Of a DNA stretch of 64,000 bases, positions 46,696 through 55,691 are shown one piece after another. This DNA is from Metabacillus dongyingensis. GTDB lineage: Bacteria; Bacillota; Bacilli; Bacillales; Bacillaceae. The notes beneath the pieces are model-generated. The model ran no database searches. It worked only from the letters and a program-made list of their open reading frames with translations, and had not been told where the DNA came from. Position 1 is the stretch's first letter. Every line of letters begins with the position of its first letter. The position numbers were made by a program, and so were the translations under genes. The stretch is taken from contig NZ_CP082944.1 in the NCBI RefSeq assembly GCF_019933155.2, positions 4,032,001 through 4,096,000 on the forward strand. The letters are read 5' to 3'.

Positions 46696-47775
46696 TTAGA
46701 TTTGCACTTTTCCTTTATCAAACTGAATTTCAATCCCTTTTTGACTCGATTCATAAATCGCTGTTAATATTTTCATCATTTCAACGCCATCGTCTACTGA
46801 ACTTAATGGGACTGCTTCACCTAAGCAGCTTGAGATAAAACAATCAATTTCATTTTGAAATCCTGAAGCGAAATCGAAACCTGCGCTGTCTACCTGTGGG
46901 GTGATGTTCAAAATTGTATTGTATTTTTCCGTAATGATTTTGAATTCAGGATCAATTTCTGCTCCACCTTTATCGCCATACAGTTTGATTATGCTTTCAT
47001 CTTTTTGAGCATGGAGAGTATAACATACATCCACAACAAGAGAGGCACCGTTTTCAAAACGAATGATTGCATTCGCTAAATCCTCAACTGTGTTTTTGGC
47101 TGGATCATAATCAGCGGCTTTATAAAAAGAGAGATTTTTAATGTTTGAACGATTTCCAAGCTGAGAATACGTGTTTCCGCTAATCGATTTTACTTTTGGC
47201 CTCCCCATTAAGTACCAGCATAAGTCAATGATATGGACTCCAACGTCAAGGAGCGGACCCCCTCCAGATATGTCCTTGTCAGAAAACCAGCCGCCTGGAT
47301 TTCCTAGTCGGCGAAGTGAAGATGCCTTCGCATAATAAATGTCACCTAAATCTCCATTCTCGATGAACTTCTTTAATGTATGGATGTTATTGTCATAGCG
47401 GCGTACGAAGCCTACCTGCAATATCTTTCCACTGTTTTCAACAGCTTGTTTTACCTTCAGCGCTTCGTCTAATGTTTTACTTAATGGCTTTTCCACTAAT
47501 ACATGCTTCCCATTTTCAAGTGCTGCAATTGCAATTTCTGCATGTGTATTATTCCATGTGCAAATACTGACTGCATCAATTTCATCGTCATGAAGAAGCT
47601 CTCTGTAATCCGTATAGACTTTTGAAGCGCCATACTTTTTTGCCTTTAATCTTGCCCGTTCTTCATTTAAATCACAGACGGAGGTAAGATCTGCCCGATC
47701 ATTTTGTTCATAAGATTGTAAATGCGCATCAGAAATAGATCCTGTTCCAATTACTCCTATCTTTACTTTTCTCAT
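46696..47775 (-). CDS. Gfo/Idh/MocA-family oxidoreductase (copy 1)
   Basis: This 359-residue NAD(P)-dependent sugar dehydrogenase has the Rossmann loop GVIGTGSISDAH at residues 8-19, VEKPLSK near 95 with the cofactor-orienting Lys, and DVGVHIIDL near 177 with the catalytic-dyad His. A C-terminal alpha/beta domain binds substrate. It is the last gene of the operon and one of four paralogues here. It may oxidise or reduce the C2/C3 position of a sugar or inositol; the substrate is unknown. GGGAGC precedes ATG 47775. Confidence 0.87.
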   Translation of the reverse strand: MRKVKIGVIGTGSISDAHLQSYEQNDRADLTSVCDLNEERARLKAKKYGASKVYTDYRELLHDDEIDAVSICTWNNTHAEIAIAALENGKHVLVEKPLSKTLDEALKVKQAVENSGKILQVGFVRRYDNNIHTLKKFIENGDLGDIYYAKASSLRRLGNPGGWFSDKDISGGGPLLDVGVHIIDLCWYLMGRPKVKSISGNTYSQLGNRSNIKNLSFYKAADYDPAKNTVEDLANAIIRFENGASLVVDVCYTLHAQKDESIIKLYGDKGGAEIDPEFKIITEKYNTILNITPQVDSAGFDFASGFQNEIDCFISSCLGEAVPLSSVDDGVEMMKILTAIYESSQKGIEIQFDKGKVQI

Positions 47776-47779
47776 ATTA

Positions 47780-48658
47780 TTATGCTCCCTTCGCCTTTAC
47801 GTCTGAAAAGATTCGTTTCACATTTTCCAAGGAAATTCTTGCCCCTTTTTTGCATTCTTCGATCCCTTCAAACTCTACTGATATAAAGCCATCATAGGCA
47901 GAATTCTTGATAATCTTTATGATTTCGCGAATATCAATGTCCCCGTTTCCAGCAATTGCACCCCGCAAATAATTCGCTGAAGCAGTTTTAAACCAGCCTT
48001 CCCCGGGATTTTGAACAGCAGGACGATAATAAAAATCTTTAATATGAATCATGGAGGCGTATTGAATCGTCTTCTTTACAGCAGAAACAGGATCTTCTTC
48101 AACACAAAGGAAATTCCCCACGTCAAGTGTCGTTTTAAAGTTTGCTCTGTTTACGTCATCCACTAGCCTCAGCACCCGGTCACTTGCTTGGATATAATAA
48201 CCATGATTTTCAACACTAGTTGTGATCCCATATTTTTTTGCATGATCTGCAATCCGTTGACAAGCAGCAGTAATTGCAGGCAAATCTTGTTCAAAATGTT
48301 GAATTGATGTTTCATTTAATGGGCGTGATGCTACATCGTGACGCATGAGTTTGACACCGAGCTGATTCGCTATATCTACTTCCTGTAATACTCTATCAAT
48401 CTCAGCTTCATATGAATCTTCCGACTCTTTCACAAAGTTAGCCCCAATTGCATAGTTAGAAATTTCGATTCCGCTGTCTTCACAAGTCCTGCAAATTTGC
48501 TTGATGAGCGCCTCATTTCCATTTAAGGAAAAGTCTAAAGGAACAATTTCAATGTGTTCACTTCCATGATCAGCAGCCCAGCGTATCACATCTAAAATGG
48601 TCATTTCCCCTGATCGAAGCGCCTCTTGTAAACTATAGGAACTCAGTCCAAATTTCAT
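47780..48658 (-). CDS. Sugar phosphate isomerase/epimerase (TIM barrel, AP-endonuclease-2 fold)
   Basis: This 292-residue enzyme is of the IolE/IolI/xylose-isomerase-like superfamily. Likely metal ligands are E in TSVENHGYY near 157, D in TLDVGNFL near 189, H in MIHIKDF near 216 and E in ISVEFEGI near 263. It would isomerise or hydrolyse a keto-sugar made by the neighbouring dehydrogenases. I chose ATG 48658, five bases after GGTGAG; the in-frame GTG 48691 lies within the preceding gene. It ends 4 bp before the next oxidoreductase. Confidence 0.82.
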   Translation of the reverse strand: MKFGLSSYSLQEALRSGEMTILDVIRWAADHGSEHIEIVPLDFSLNGNEALIKQICRTCEDSGIEISNYAIGANFVKESEDSYEAEIDRVLQEVDIANQLGVKLMRHDVASRPLNETSIQHFEQDLPAITAACQRIADHAKKYGITTSVENHGYYIQASDRVLRLVDDVNRANFKTTLDVGNFLCVEEDPVSAVKKTIQYASMIHIKDFYYRPAVQNPGEGWFKTASANYLRGAIAGNGDIDIREIIKIIKNSAYDGFISVEFEGIEECKKGARISLENVKRIFSDVKAKGA

Positions 48659-48677
48659 TTTTCTCACCGCCTTTTCA

Positions 48678-49493
48678 TTACTTTCTGACACCGCTTAGCG
48701 TAATTCCCTCAATTAGATATTTTTGCAGGAAAAGAAACAAAAGAATCATCGGTACAGTTGCCATTAATGCTCCAGCCATAAGCAGCGGATAATCTGTTGC
48801 ATGCTGTCCCTGGAACGTTGCAATTCCAACTGAAAGAACTCTCATATCCTCTGAGTTCGTCATCGTTAATGGCCACAGGAAATCATTCCAAGAAGCAAGA
48901 ATGGTGAAGATAGCAAGCGCTACAAGAGCCGGTTTTGATAATGGCAGGATAATTCTCCAATAAATTCCCCATAGTGTGCAGCCGTCAATTTTCGCTGCTT
49001 CATCCAGTTCTTTTGGAATTGACATAAAGAATTGCCGCAGTAAAAAGACACCGAATGCACTAAACATTCCAGGAACAATTAAGGCATAAAATGTGTTAAT
49101 CCACCCTAGTTTGCTCATGATCACAAAGCTTGGAATCATGACTACTTGAGCAGGTACCATTAGAACGGATAAAAGGAGGATAAAAATAACATTTTTAAAA
49201 GGAAACTTTAAACGTGCAAAGGCAAATGCGGCTAATGAACATAATAATAATTGAGCAGCCGTTCTGCCGACTGTAACAATGATTGTATTTGAGTAATATT
49301 TCAAATAATCAACTGCTGTAAAAACTTCCAGATAATTATCGAACTTCCATTCTTTTGGAAAAATAGTTGGCGGTACTTGCATCGATTCAGTAAATGTTTT
49401 TAATGATGTTGATAACATCCACAAGAATGGGATCACCATTATAAAAGCCCCGAAGATTAACAAAATATGAATATACCATTTTTGTATTTTCAT
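48678..49493 (-). CDS. Carbohydrate ABC transporter permease (MalG-type)
   Basis: This 271-residue permease has six hydrophobic segments and the EAA loop ELDEAAKIDGCTLWGIYWRIILPLSKPAL near residues 160-188, which docks to the ATPase. It is of the CUT1 family, MalG-like. It pairs with the MalF-type permease 18 bp upstream. AAGGAGAG precedes ATG 49493. No ATPase gene is present in this operon; a shared MsmX-type ATPase is likely, as in other Bacillus CUT1 systems. Confidence 0.9.
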   Translation of the reverse strand: MKIQKWYIHILLIFGAFIMVIPFLWMLSTSLKTFTESMQVPPTIFPKEWKFDNYLEVFTAVDYLKYYSNTIIVTVGRTAAQLLLCSLAAFAFARLKFPFKNVIFILLLSVLMVPAQVVMIPSFVIMSKLGWINTFYALIVPGMFSAFGVFLLRQFFMSIPKELDEAAKIDGCTLWGIYWRIILPLSKPALVALAIFTILASWNDFLWPLTMTNSEDMRVLSVGIATFQGQHATDYPLLMAGALMATVPMILLFLFLQKYLIEGITLSGVRK

Positions 49494-49511
49494 TTTCTAT
49501 CTCTCCTTCCT

Positions 49512-50459
49512 TTAGGAATCATAGTGTACCCATTTATTTTGCAAACGCATCTGTATCACTGTAATAATTAAGATGATGATGAACAAAATGAATGCTTTGG
49601 CTGATGCATATCCCATTTCAAAGTATTTAAATCCGGATTCCCACACGCCATAAACAACTGTTCTCATTGGGTCAAGCAAAGAGGTCTCAGTCCCGACCAT
49701 GATGAAGATTAAATCAAACATCTGCAGGGCGCTGATCATAGACATGACGAAGACGAAAAAAATGCTTGGCGTCAATAAAGGAACCGTTATATGAAAGAAT
49801 TGACTTATTCTTGATGCACCATCCAGCTTGGCTGCTTCGTAATAAGAGGCGCCTATCCCTTGAAGCCCTGCAAGTAAAAGCACGATATTGTTCCCGATGC
49901 TCATCCATACACTTACTAAAATAATAGAGATTAGTGCAATTTTTTCATCAAACAGCCATTCAGGCTGAGGGAGATGAAAGATTCCGAGCACATAATTTAT
50001 TAACCCGAATTCTGAGTTATACAGCCATTTCCAAACCATACCCACGGCAACAGGCATAGTGACAACAGGTAAGAAATAGAGTGTCCTGTAAATAACCATG
50101 CCTTTTATTTTTTGGTTCAGCAGCACAGCTACAAGAATCGCTAAGATGATAGAGAGCGGAACAGAAAGGAAAGTAAAGATCACCGTGTTTTTCATGGAAC
50201 GAATAAACGTTTCGTCCTTCATTAAATTCATCATATTCTCAAAGCCATTGAAAACTGGTGCTGTTAACCCATCCCATTCTGTAAAGGATAAATAAAATGA
50301 AGCAGCTGCTGGTACCATATAAAAAATAAAAAGACCAAGGACAACTGGAGCGATAAACAGATATGCGCCAATCGCTTCCTTATTTAACTTCTTTTTTTCC
50401 GCTTTGATAACAACTGCTTCTTTTCTTTCAATCTTTAATGCTTTAGGATAGTTATTCAA
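49512..50459 (-). CDS. Carbohydrate ABC transporter permease (MalF-type)
   Basis: This 315-residue CUT1 permease has an extra N-terminal basic region (rich in Lys up to residue 28), six hydrophobic segments and the EAA loop YEAAKLDGASRISQFFHITVPLLTPS near 218-243. I chose TTG 50459, six bases after AAAGGAGAG; the longer frame to 50477 begins at a TTG within that site. It forms the channel with the MalG-type partner, receiving sugar from the lipoprotein encoded upstream. The substrate is unknown. Confidence 0.9.
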   Translation of the reverse strand: MNNYPKALKIERKEAVVIKAEKKKLNKEAIGAYLFIAPVVLGLFIFYMVPAAASFYLSFTEWDGLTAPVFNGFENMMNLMKDETFIRSMKNTVIFTFLSVPLSIILAILVAVLLNQKIKGMVIYRTLYFLPVVTMPVAVGMVWKWLYNSEFGLINYVLGIFHLPQPEWLFDEKIALISIILVSVWMSIGNNIVLLLAGLQGIGASYYEAAKLDGASRISQFFHITVPLLTPSIFFVFVMSMISALQMFDLIFIMVGTETSLLDPMRTVVYGVWESGFKYFEMGYASAKAFILFIIILIITVIQMRLQNKWVHYDS

Positions 50460-50479
50460 GCTAAACTCTCCTTTCAAGG

Positions 50480-50512
50480 AAAGGTAATAGAATACAGCAT
50501 TCTATTACCTTT
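50480..50512 (-). terminator. Perfect hairpin between binding protein and permease genes
   Basis: AAAGGTAATAGAAT / ATTCTATTACCTTT 14-bp stem with a 5-nt loop, 12 bp past the binding-protein stop and with no downstream T-run. It is probably an mRNA-stabilising or partial-termination element that raises binding-protein yield over permeases. Confidence 0.6.
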
Positions 50513-50524
50513 CGTTTCTATGTT

Positions 50525-51781
50525 TTACTTTTCGTTTTTAAGAATGTCATCCATTTCTTTTTGTACAGTTTCCGCTGCTTCATCAATTGATTTTTTTCCT
50601 AAGAAGGCTTCCTTAAATTCTTTAACCTCAACATTTTGCCATTTTTCTGTATCCTTTGAAATTGGATAAGGAACTCCAAATTCTAAGGAATCTGTAAATA
50701 CTTTAAGGTTGATTGAAGGGATTGATTCTACCCATAGGGATTCTGCCTCCTGATAAGCCGGAATGGAAAAACCAGATTCACCCATGTATTGACCTGCTTC
50801 TTTACCAGAAAGCTTTTTTAATAGTTCCCAAGCTAAGTCTTCGTGTTTTGTCTTGTCATTCATTGACCAGCTTAAGCCATGAACAATTGTTGCTTTTTGT
50901 TTGCCTTTAGGCAGAGGCGCTATGCCAAGATCTTCCCCCAGCATCTCATAATAGGTTGGAGCGATAACAGATATGGCCGGTGCCATGGCTGCTTTACCTG
51001 AACCAAAAATCTGATCGCCTTTTGTTTCAACCTGCGTTTTTGCGGAAGGTGAAATCCCTTTATCCATTAACCTTTTCGTGAATTCAAATGCTTCTTTTGT
51101 TTCTGGCAGGTTATATCCAGATTTTGTTTTATCCTCGTTAATAACATAACCGCCAGCCTGGTGAATTAAGTTGTAGTAGCCTTGCTGACTGAGATTTGAA
51201 GCAATATACCCATAGATTTTCTTATCTTTGTCCGTTAATTTTTCTCCTACTTCTTCAATTGTCTCCCACGTCCATGTTTCATCAGGATACGGAAGACCTG
51301 CATCATCAAACATTTTTTTGTTATAGTAAAGAGCTACTGAGTCTAAAAAGTAAGGCATTCCATATAAATGATCTTCATACGTATATAAGTCCACTAATGC
51401 CGGTGTATAAACACTTGTATCAATCTTGTCTTTTTCAATAAGAGGCTGCAGATCTTTAATCAAACCGTTTGAAGCATATTGATGAAAGTTTGGTCCATTC
51501 ATCCAAAAAATATCTGGTCCGCTGCCGCCCGCTGCACTCGTTTTTAACTTTGCCCAATAATCAGCAAAAGGTGTATAGGTAATGTTCACTTTTACATTTG
51601 GATGTTCTTTCTCGAATAATGCAACTGATTTATCCACTACTTCACTCACATTTTCGTCCCAGAGAGCAACATTTAAGGTTACTTTTTCATCACCTGAAGA
51701 TTTTTCATTGCTGCTGCAGCCAGCTAAAAATACTCCAAATACCAATATGATACTTAATAAGTACGCATAAGACTTTTTCAT
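50525..51781 (-). CDS. Sugar-binding lipoprotein of CUT1 ABC transporter
   Basis: This 418-residue extracytoplasmic receptor (family 1 solute-binding) has a signal with lipobox LAGCSS (mature Cys near 22) and a SBP_bac_1 core with DIFWMNGPNFHQYASNGLI near residues 95-113. WTWETIEEVGEKLT lies near 168. It delivers an oligo- or monosaccharide to the permease pair. It precedes the permeases, with a perfect hairpin in between that probably favours its own expression. The ligand is not predictable from sequence. Confidence 0.9.
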   Translation of the reverse strand: MKKSYAYLLSIILVFGVFLAGCSSNEKSSGDEKVTLNVALWDENVSEVVDKSVALFEKEHPNVKVNITYTPFADYWAKLKTSAAGGSGPDIFWMNGPNFHQYASNGLIKDLQPLIEKDKIDTSVYTPALVDLYTYEDHLYGMPYFLDSVALYYNKKMFDDAGLPYPDETWTWETIEEVGEKLTDKDKKIYGYIASNLSQQGYYNLIHQAGGYVINEDKTKSGYNLPETKEAFEFTKRLMDKGISPSAKTQVETKGDQIFGSGKAAMAPAISVIAPTYYEMLGEDLGIAPLPKGKQKATIVHGLSWSMNDKTKHEDLAWELLKKLSGKEAGQYMGESGFSIPAYQEAESLWVESIPSINLKVFTDSLEFGVPYPISKDTEKWQNVEVKEFKEAFLGKKSIDEAAETVQKEMDDILKNEK

Positions 51782-51791
51782 GTTGATCCCC

Positions 51792-52775
51792 CTATTCTCT
51801 TATTAATGTGATTGCTGATTTTTCCTTTGCAGATTGGTAAGCGGCTTGAACCACCTCTAATGTACGAAGACCGTCTTCTCCTGAAATCGATGGAGTCCGC
51901 ATCCTTTGTACACAATCAATGAAGTCATTTACAAGTCCTGAATCCATATCGTCTCCCCATCCAATATGCTGCACCTTTTTCTGTTGGTCATTAAATAACA
52001 CAAGATGCTGTTTAAAGGCATCGAGTGAGATTGTCCCTTTCGTTCCGACAATTTCCATCGTTACATCTCCCCATGCAGGGAATGTTTTGGGACGTGACCA
52101 GCTTGGATCAATCGTCACAATCGTACCGGACTCTAGTTCTAATGTGACAATTCCGCAATCCTCGACATCGATATTATAAAAACGGGTATCAAGTTCGGCA
52201 TACACTTTTTTCACTTCTTCGTCTAATATCCATCTGATAAGATCCATAACATGAACAATATGGTCGACAGCAGCTCCTCCGCCTGATAGATCCTTTTGAA
52301 CAAACCATCCCCCGGGCATTTGCCCATGATTTGTTGCATCAATTGCTACAATTTCTCCCAGTCCTCCGCTTCGAATCACTTCTCTTACCTTTTTGACAGC
52401 AGGAACAAAACGTACGGGAAAGGCCACTTGCAGGATCACGCCTTGATCTTTGCATATGCCGATCATTTCTTGTGCATCCTTGACTTCTGTTGAAATTGGT
52501 TTTTCACATAAAATATGTTTTTTAGCCTTCGCTGCTTCCATTACATGTTTTTTATGGTTCGCGTTTTCTGAACAAATGACAACGGCTATAAGATCTGTTT
52601 GGAGGAAGCTGGTGAGATTGGAATAGTACTGGCAGTTAAAACGTTCAGCCATCATGCTTCCTCTTTCAATATCCTCATCCCAAATCGCTGTCAGTTCGAC
52701 ATCCGCATGTTCAGTTAAATGTTCGGCATAACTCACGGCATGCATATGGGCGAAACTGATGATGCCTACTTTCAT
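51792..52775 (-). CDS. Gfo/Idh/MocA-family oxidoreductase (copy 2, altered nucleotide loop)
   Basis: This 327-residue protein has the family's C-terminal domain, CEKPISTEV near 94 and a VDHIVHVMDL segment near 177. The N-terminal Rossmann loop, however, reads GIISFAHMHAVSYAEH instead of GxGxxG. This SFAHMHA variant occurs in a subgroup whose cofactor use is not well known, so activity may be altered or metal-related. Its start overlaps the end of the next upstream gene (ATGA, 4 bp). The substrate is unknown. Confidence 0.8.
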   Translation of the reverse strand: MKVGIISFAHMHAVSYAEHLTEHADVELTAIWDEDIERGSMMAERFNCQYYSNLTSFLQTDLIAVVICSENANHKKHVMEAAKAKKHILCEKPISTEVKDAQEMIGICKDQGVILQVAFPVRFVPAVKKVREVIRSGGLGEIVAIDATNHGQMPGGWFVQKDLSGGGAAVDHIVHVMDLIRWILDEEVKKVYAELDTRFYNIDVEDCGIVTLELESGTIVTIDPSWSRPKTFPAWGDVTMEIVGTKGTISLDAFKQHLVLFNDQQKKVQHIGWGDDMDSGLVNDFIDCVQRMRTPSISGEDGLRTLEVVQAAYQSAKEKSAITLIRE

Positions 52776-53773
52776 TTCAACACTCCCCCTTTCTTGAGCT
52801 GGATTGGCTGGCCAATTTTCACTGATTCTAATGCAGCTTCTGCCACTTCAATCACTTTAACGGCATCTGCTGCAGTTACAATGGCACTTCTCATATTTTC
52901 AAGACAATCTGCGAAATGCTGAAGCTGATCTTCCAGAGGTGTACGTTCAACAAGATAGCTCGGAACCGCAACTCTTTCTTGCTTTCTGTCAATCTCGTGA
53001 AAAAGTTCTACTACAACAGGGTCTTGATCAGAACTTTTATACGTAATCATTCCTTCGCTTCCAGCAAGCTCAAAGGAAGCTGAAAATTTAGTAATACCCC
53101 AGGATAAGGTCACATGGGCAATTGCGCCTGAAGCAAAACGTAATGTGACAAGAGCATATTCAAGGTTTTCTCGTTTGATCCTTTTCGCCATTACACGTTC
53201 AACCTCACCGAATGTCCAAAGGAGCCAATCAAAATCATGAATGCCTAAATCTAATAGAACGCCACCGCTCTTGGATTCATCCCGATACCATTCATCACGG
53301 CCTTTTGGATATGGACAGCCCCTTGTTAATCTCATCACACCAGGCTTTCCAATTGCTCCATTTATGACTTGTTGTCTTGCTGCTTTGTATTCAGGAGAGA
53401 ATCGCAGGACATGTCCAACGAATAGAGGTACATCGTATTTTTCACATAGATCCACAATTCTTCTTGCCGTTTTCGCATCAGCCGCTAATGGCTTTTCACA
53501 TATGACCGTTTTTCCAGCTTGCGCCGCGATCTTAATGACTTCCTCGTGAAGGTGCGTTGGAACACAAACGTCAACAATATCAATAGGCAGCTGTTCAAGT
53601 GCTGTTTGTAAATGATGGAAACCTTTTACATTAAATTGTTCAGCAAGCTGAATGATGTTTTGCTCAGTCCGTCCGATAACAGCAACAGCTTCACAGCTTC
53701 CTGCATTTTTCCAAGCTTCCAAATGCAAAGTCCCCATTGTACCTGTACCAACCACAGCCACTCTCCTCATCAT
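52772..53773 (-). CDS. Gfo/Idh/MocA-family oxidoreductase (copy 3)
   Basis: This 333-residue enzyme has Rossmann loop VVGTGTMGTLHLEAW (residues 7-21), CEKPLAADA near 97 and LDLGIHDFDWLLWTFG near 179 carrying the catalytic His. The start is either ATG 53773 or the next codon ATG 53770; GAGGTGG lies directly upstream and suits the latter better. It overlaps copy 2 by 4 bp, so the two are translationally coupled. Confidence 0.85.
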   Translation of the reverse strand: MMRRVAVVGTGTMGTLHLEAWKNAGSCEAVAVIGRTEQNIIQLAEQFNVKGFHHLQTALEQLPIDIVDVCVPTHLHEEVIKIAAQAGKTVICEKPLAADAKTARRIVDLCEKYDVPLFVGHVLRFSPEYKAARQQVINGAIGKPGVMRLTRGCPYPKGRDEWYRDESKSGGVLLDLGIHDFDWLLWTFGEVERVMAKRIKRENLEYALVTLRFASGAIAHVTLSWGITKFSASFELAGSEGMITYKSSDQDPVVVELFHEIDRKQERVAVPSYLVERTPLEDQLQHFADCLENMRSAIVTAADAVKVIEVAEAALESVKIGQPIQLKKGGVLK

Positions 53774-53798
53774 TCCACCTCATTTCTCATTTTATTGG

Positions 53799-54791
53799 TT
53801 AACACACGGAAGAAGCTGACATAAATTCTGATAAATGAATAGCCTTGCCTGTTTTACTGGATGCATTCGCAGCCAAAGTGACAGCTAACGTTTTCGCTGC
53901 TTCTCCGTACGGGGCCAACACTAACTCTTGATTGTTTAGGCGCACCGCATCAATAAAAGCTCGATCCTGCTCTCCATAAAAATCGTGGCTTGATTTATAT
54001 GAAATCGTTTTTTCTTTATCAATGATGTGTAATGTTGAGTTATCCAGCACTACTCTAAAGTCACGCCCTAATAGTTCAATGCCGGTATAATGATCTGCTT
54101 GTGTAAAGGAACTGGCAAGGTGTCCGATCGCACCTGACTCTAACGTCATGCTTACAGATGTTACATCCGGTATATCGATATCTGAAATATCTCCCATCAG
54201 CTGCAATGCCATATTTGCATATACAGTGGTTACATCACCTGCTAAATAACGGATTAAATCAAGTGTGTGTGTAGATTGCTCCACTAATTGTCCTCCTGAC
54301 TTATTCATCAGACGATACCAAGGGGTTTGAACAAATGATGTAATATAATGCCCTCGAACCATTGCAATTTCTTTACCCCGTAAATAATCTTTTGCCTTTG
54401 AGACTGTATCCAAATAGCGCAGGCAATAACCGGTTGAACAAATAATTCCTGCTTCCTCGATTACTTTGGCCTTTGCTGCAACAATTTCCAGATCAAGTCC
54501 CAATGGTTTTTCAACCATCATATGAATACCGCGTGCAGCAGCTTTTTCTTCAATATCTCCGTGTGCAAAAGGCGGTACACAAATAAAAAGTGCATCAAGT
54601 GATTCGTTATCAAGCATCTCATCTACATTGGTGTAGCCATTTGCTCTATATTGATCTCCTGCTTGCTTAACCCGTTCGGCAGAAATATCACAGACTGCAG
54701 TGATTGTTGCATGTTCAATACTGCTGATATTTTTCAAGTGGACGGAAGCAATTCCGCCAACTCCAATAAATCCAACTTTTACGTTTGCCAT
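53799..54791 (-). CDS. Gfo/Idh/MocA-family oxidoreductase (copy 4)
   Basis: This 330-residue enzyme has Rossmann loop GFIGVGGIASVHLKN (residues 7-21), VEKPLGLDL near 95 and EQSTHTLDLIRYLAGD near 174. The catalytic His follows QST instead of DxG, a known family variant. GGGGGAGAAAAAAG precedes ATG 54791. It follows the TIM-barrel gene closely and probably acts on the same sugar pathway. Confidence 0.85.
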   Translation of the reverse strand: MANVKVGFIGVGGIASVHLKNISSIEHATITAVCDISAERVKQAGDQYRANGYTNVDEMLDNESLDALFICVPPFAHGDIEEKAAARGIHMMVEKPLGLDLEIVAAKAKVIEEAGIICSTGYCLRYLDTVSKAKDYLRGKEIAMVRGHYITSFVQTPWYRLMNKSGGQLVEQSTHTLDLIRYLAGDVTTVYANMALQLMGDISDIDIPDVTSVSMTLESGAIGHLASSFTQADHYTGIELLGRDFRVVLDNSTLHIIDKEKTISYKSSHDFYGEQDRAFIDAVRLNNQELVLAPYGEAAKTLAVTLAANASSKTGKAIHLSEFMSASSVC

Positions 54792-54804
54792 CTTTTTTCT
54801 CCCC

Positions 54805-55647
54805 CTATACTCTTTGTGCAGCTGTTCCGCTTGCTAAAATAACATCCATATGACGCGCCGTATCATTTGCTAATTCATTTGGGGAAATATGATAAGGCGT
54901 TAATTCAGCTGTAATCACGTCATGATAGCCAATCTCGCGAAGTGCTTCCATTACCGACGTCCAATTCACATCTCCAGATAAAAGCGGTACAAATCCTGTA
55001 ATATTCCCCACTTGCGTTGAGAAATCTTTGACGTGTACTTTACGTATACGGTCCTTGAGTATTCGGATCCATTGTTCAGGATATCCGAATTGCAGGACGT
55101 TCCCGACATCAAAATAGGCACCTACATAGTCTGAATCAATCTCATCGATGTAACGGGCCATTTCAAGCGGTGACAATAAAAAGCGGTTCCAAACATTTTC
55201 AACACCAATATGTACCTCCTTCGTTTCTGCAACAGCTGACAGGTTCCGCAGCTCATTTTGACTAAGTTCATAACAGGCTTCATAGGATGTTTCTGCATTC
55301 ACGAGTCCTGGAACAACTAAAATCGTATCGATCCCCATAACACTGGCCAGCTCTAATTGCTTCTTTACAATGTTCCTTCCGTGCTCCCGAATCCTTTCAT
55401 CCGGTGATGAAAGAGGTGCTTTCCACAGGAGAGCTGTCGATAAGCTCGGAAGTTTTAGACCTTGCTTTTCTGCCAGCTTTACAATCATTTCTGCTTCCCT
55501 AGCGGTTGTATCTAATGTTAAGCCAATCCCATTTTTCTCATAAACATTCAGCTCCACCGCATCAAATCCAGCATTGGAACTATATTCAAAAACCTTCTCT
55601 AATGACGTCCCTTCTGGGTAACACCATTGGTTAATTCCCTTCAGCAT
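54805..55647 (-). CDS. Sugar phosphate isomerase/epimerase (second TIM-barrel enzyme)
   Basis: This 280-residue protein is of the xylose-isomerase-like/IolE superfamily. Metal-binding positions are E in IGVENVW near 152, D in AYFDVGNVL near 182, H in VHVKDF near 210 and E in ITAELTPY near 251. AAGGTGGGG precedes ATG 55647. It is the first structural gene after the ROK regulator, 44 bp away. It may dehydrate, isomerise or hydrolyse a keto-sugar product. Confidence 0.83.
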   Translation of the reverse strand: MLKGINQWCYPEGTSLEKVFEYSSNAGFDAVELNVYEKNGIGLTLDTTAREAEMIVKLAEKQGLKLPSLSTALLWKAPLSSPDERIREHGRNIVKKQLELASVMGIDTILVVPGLVNAETSYEACYELSQNELRNLSAVAETKEVHIGVENVWNRFLLSPLEMARYIDEIDSDYVGAYFDVGNVLQFGYPEQWIRILKDRIRKVHVKDFSTQVGNITGFVPLLSGDVNWTSVMEALREIGYHDVITAELTPYHISPNELANDTARHMDVILASGTAAQRV

Positions 55648-55691
55648 ATAAACCCCACCTTAATTTAAATATTCAGATTTTTCACAGTGTG

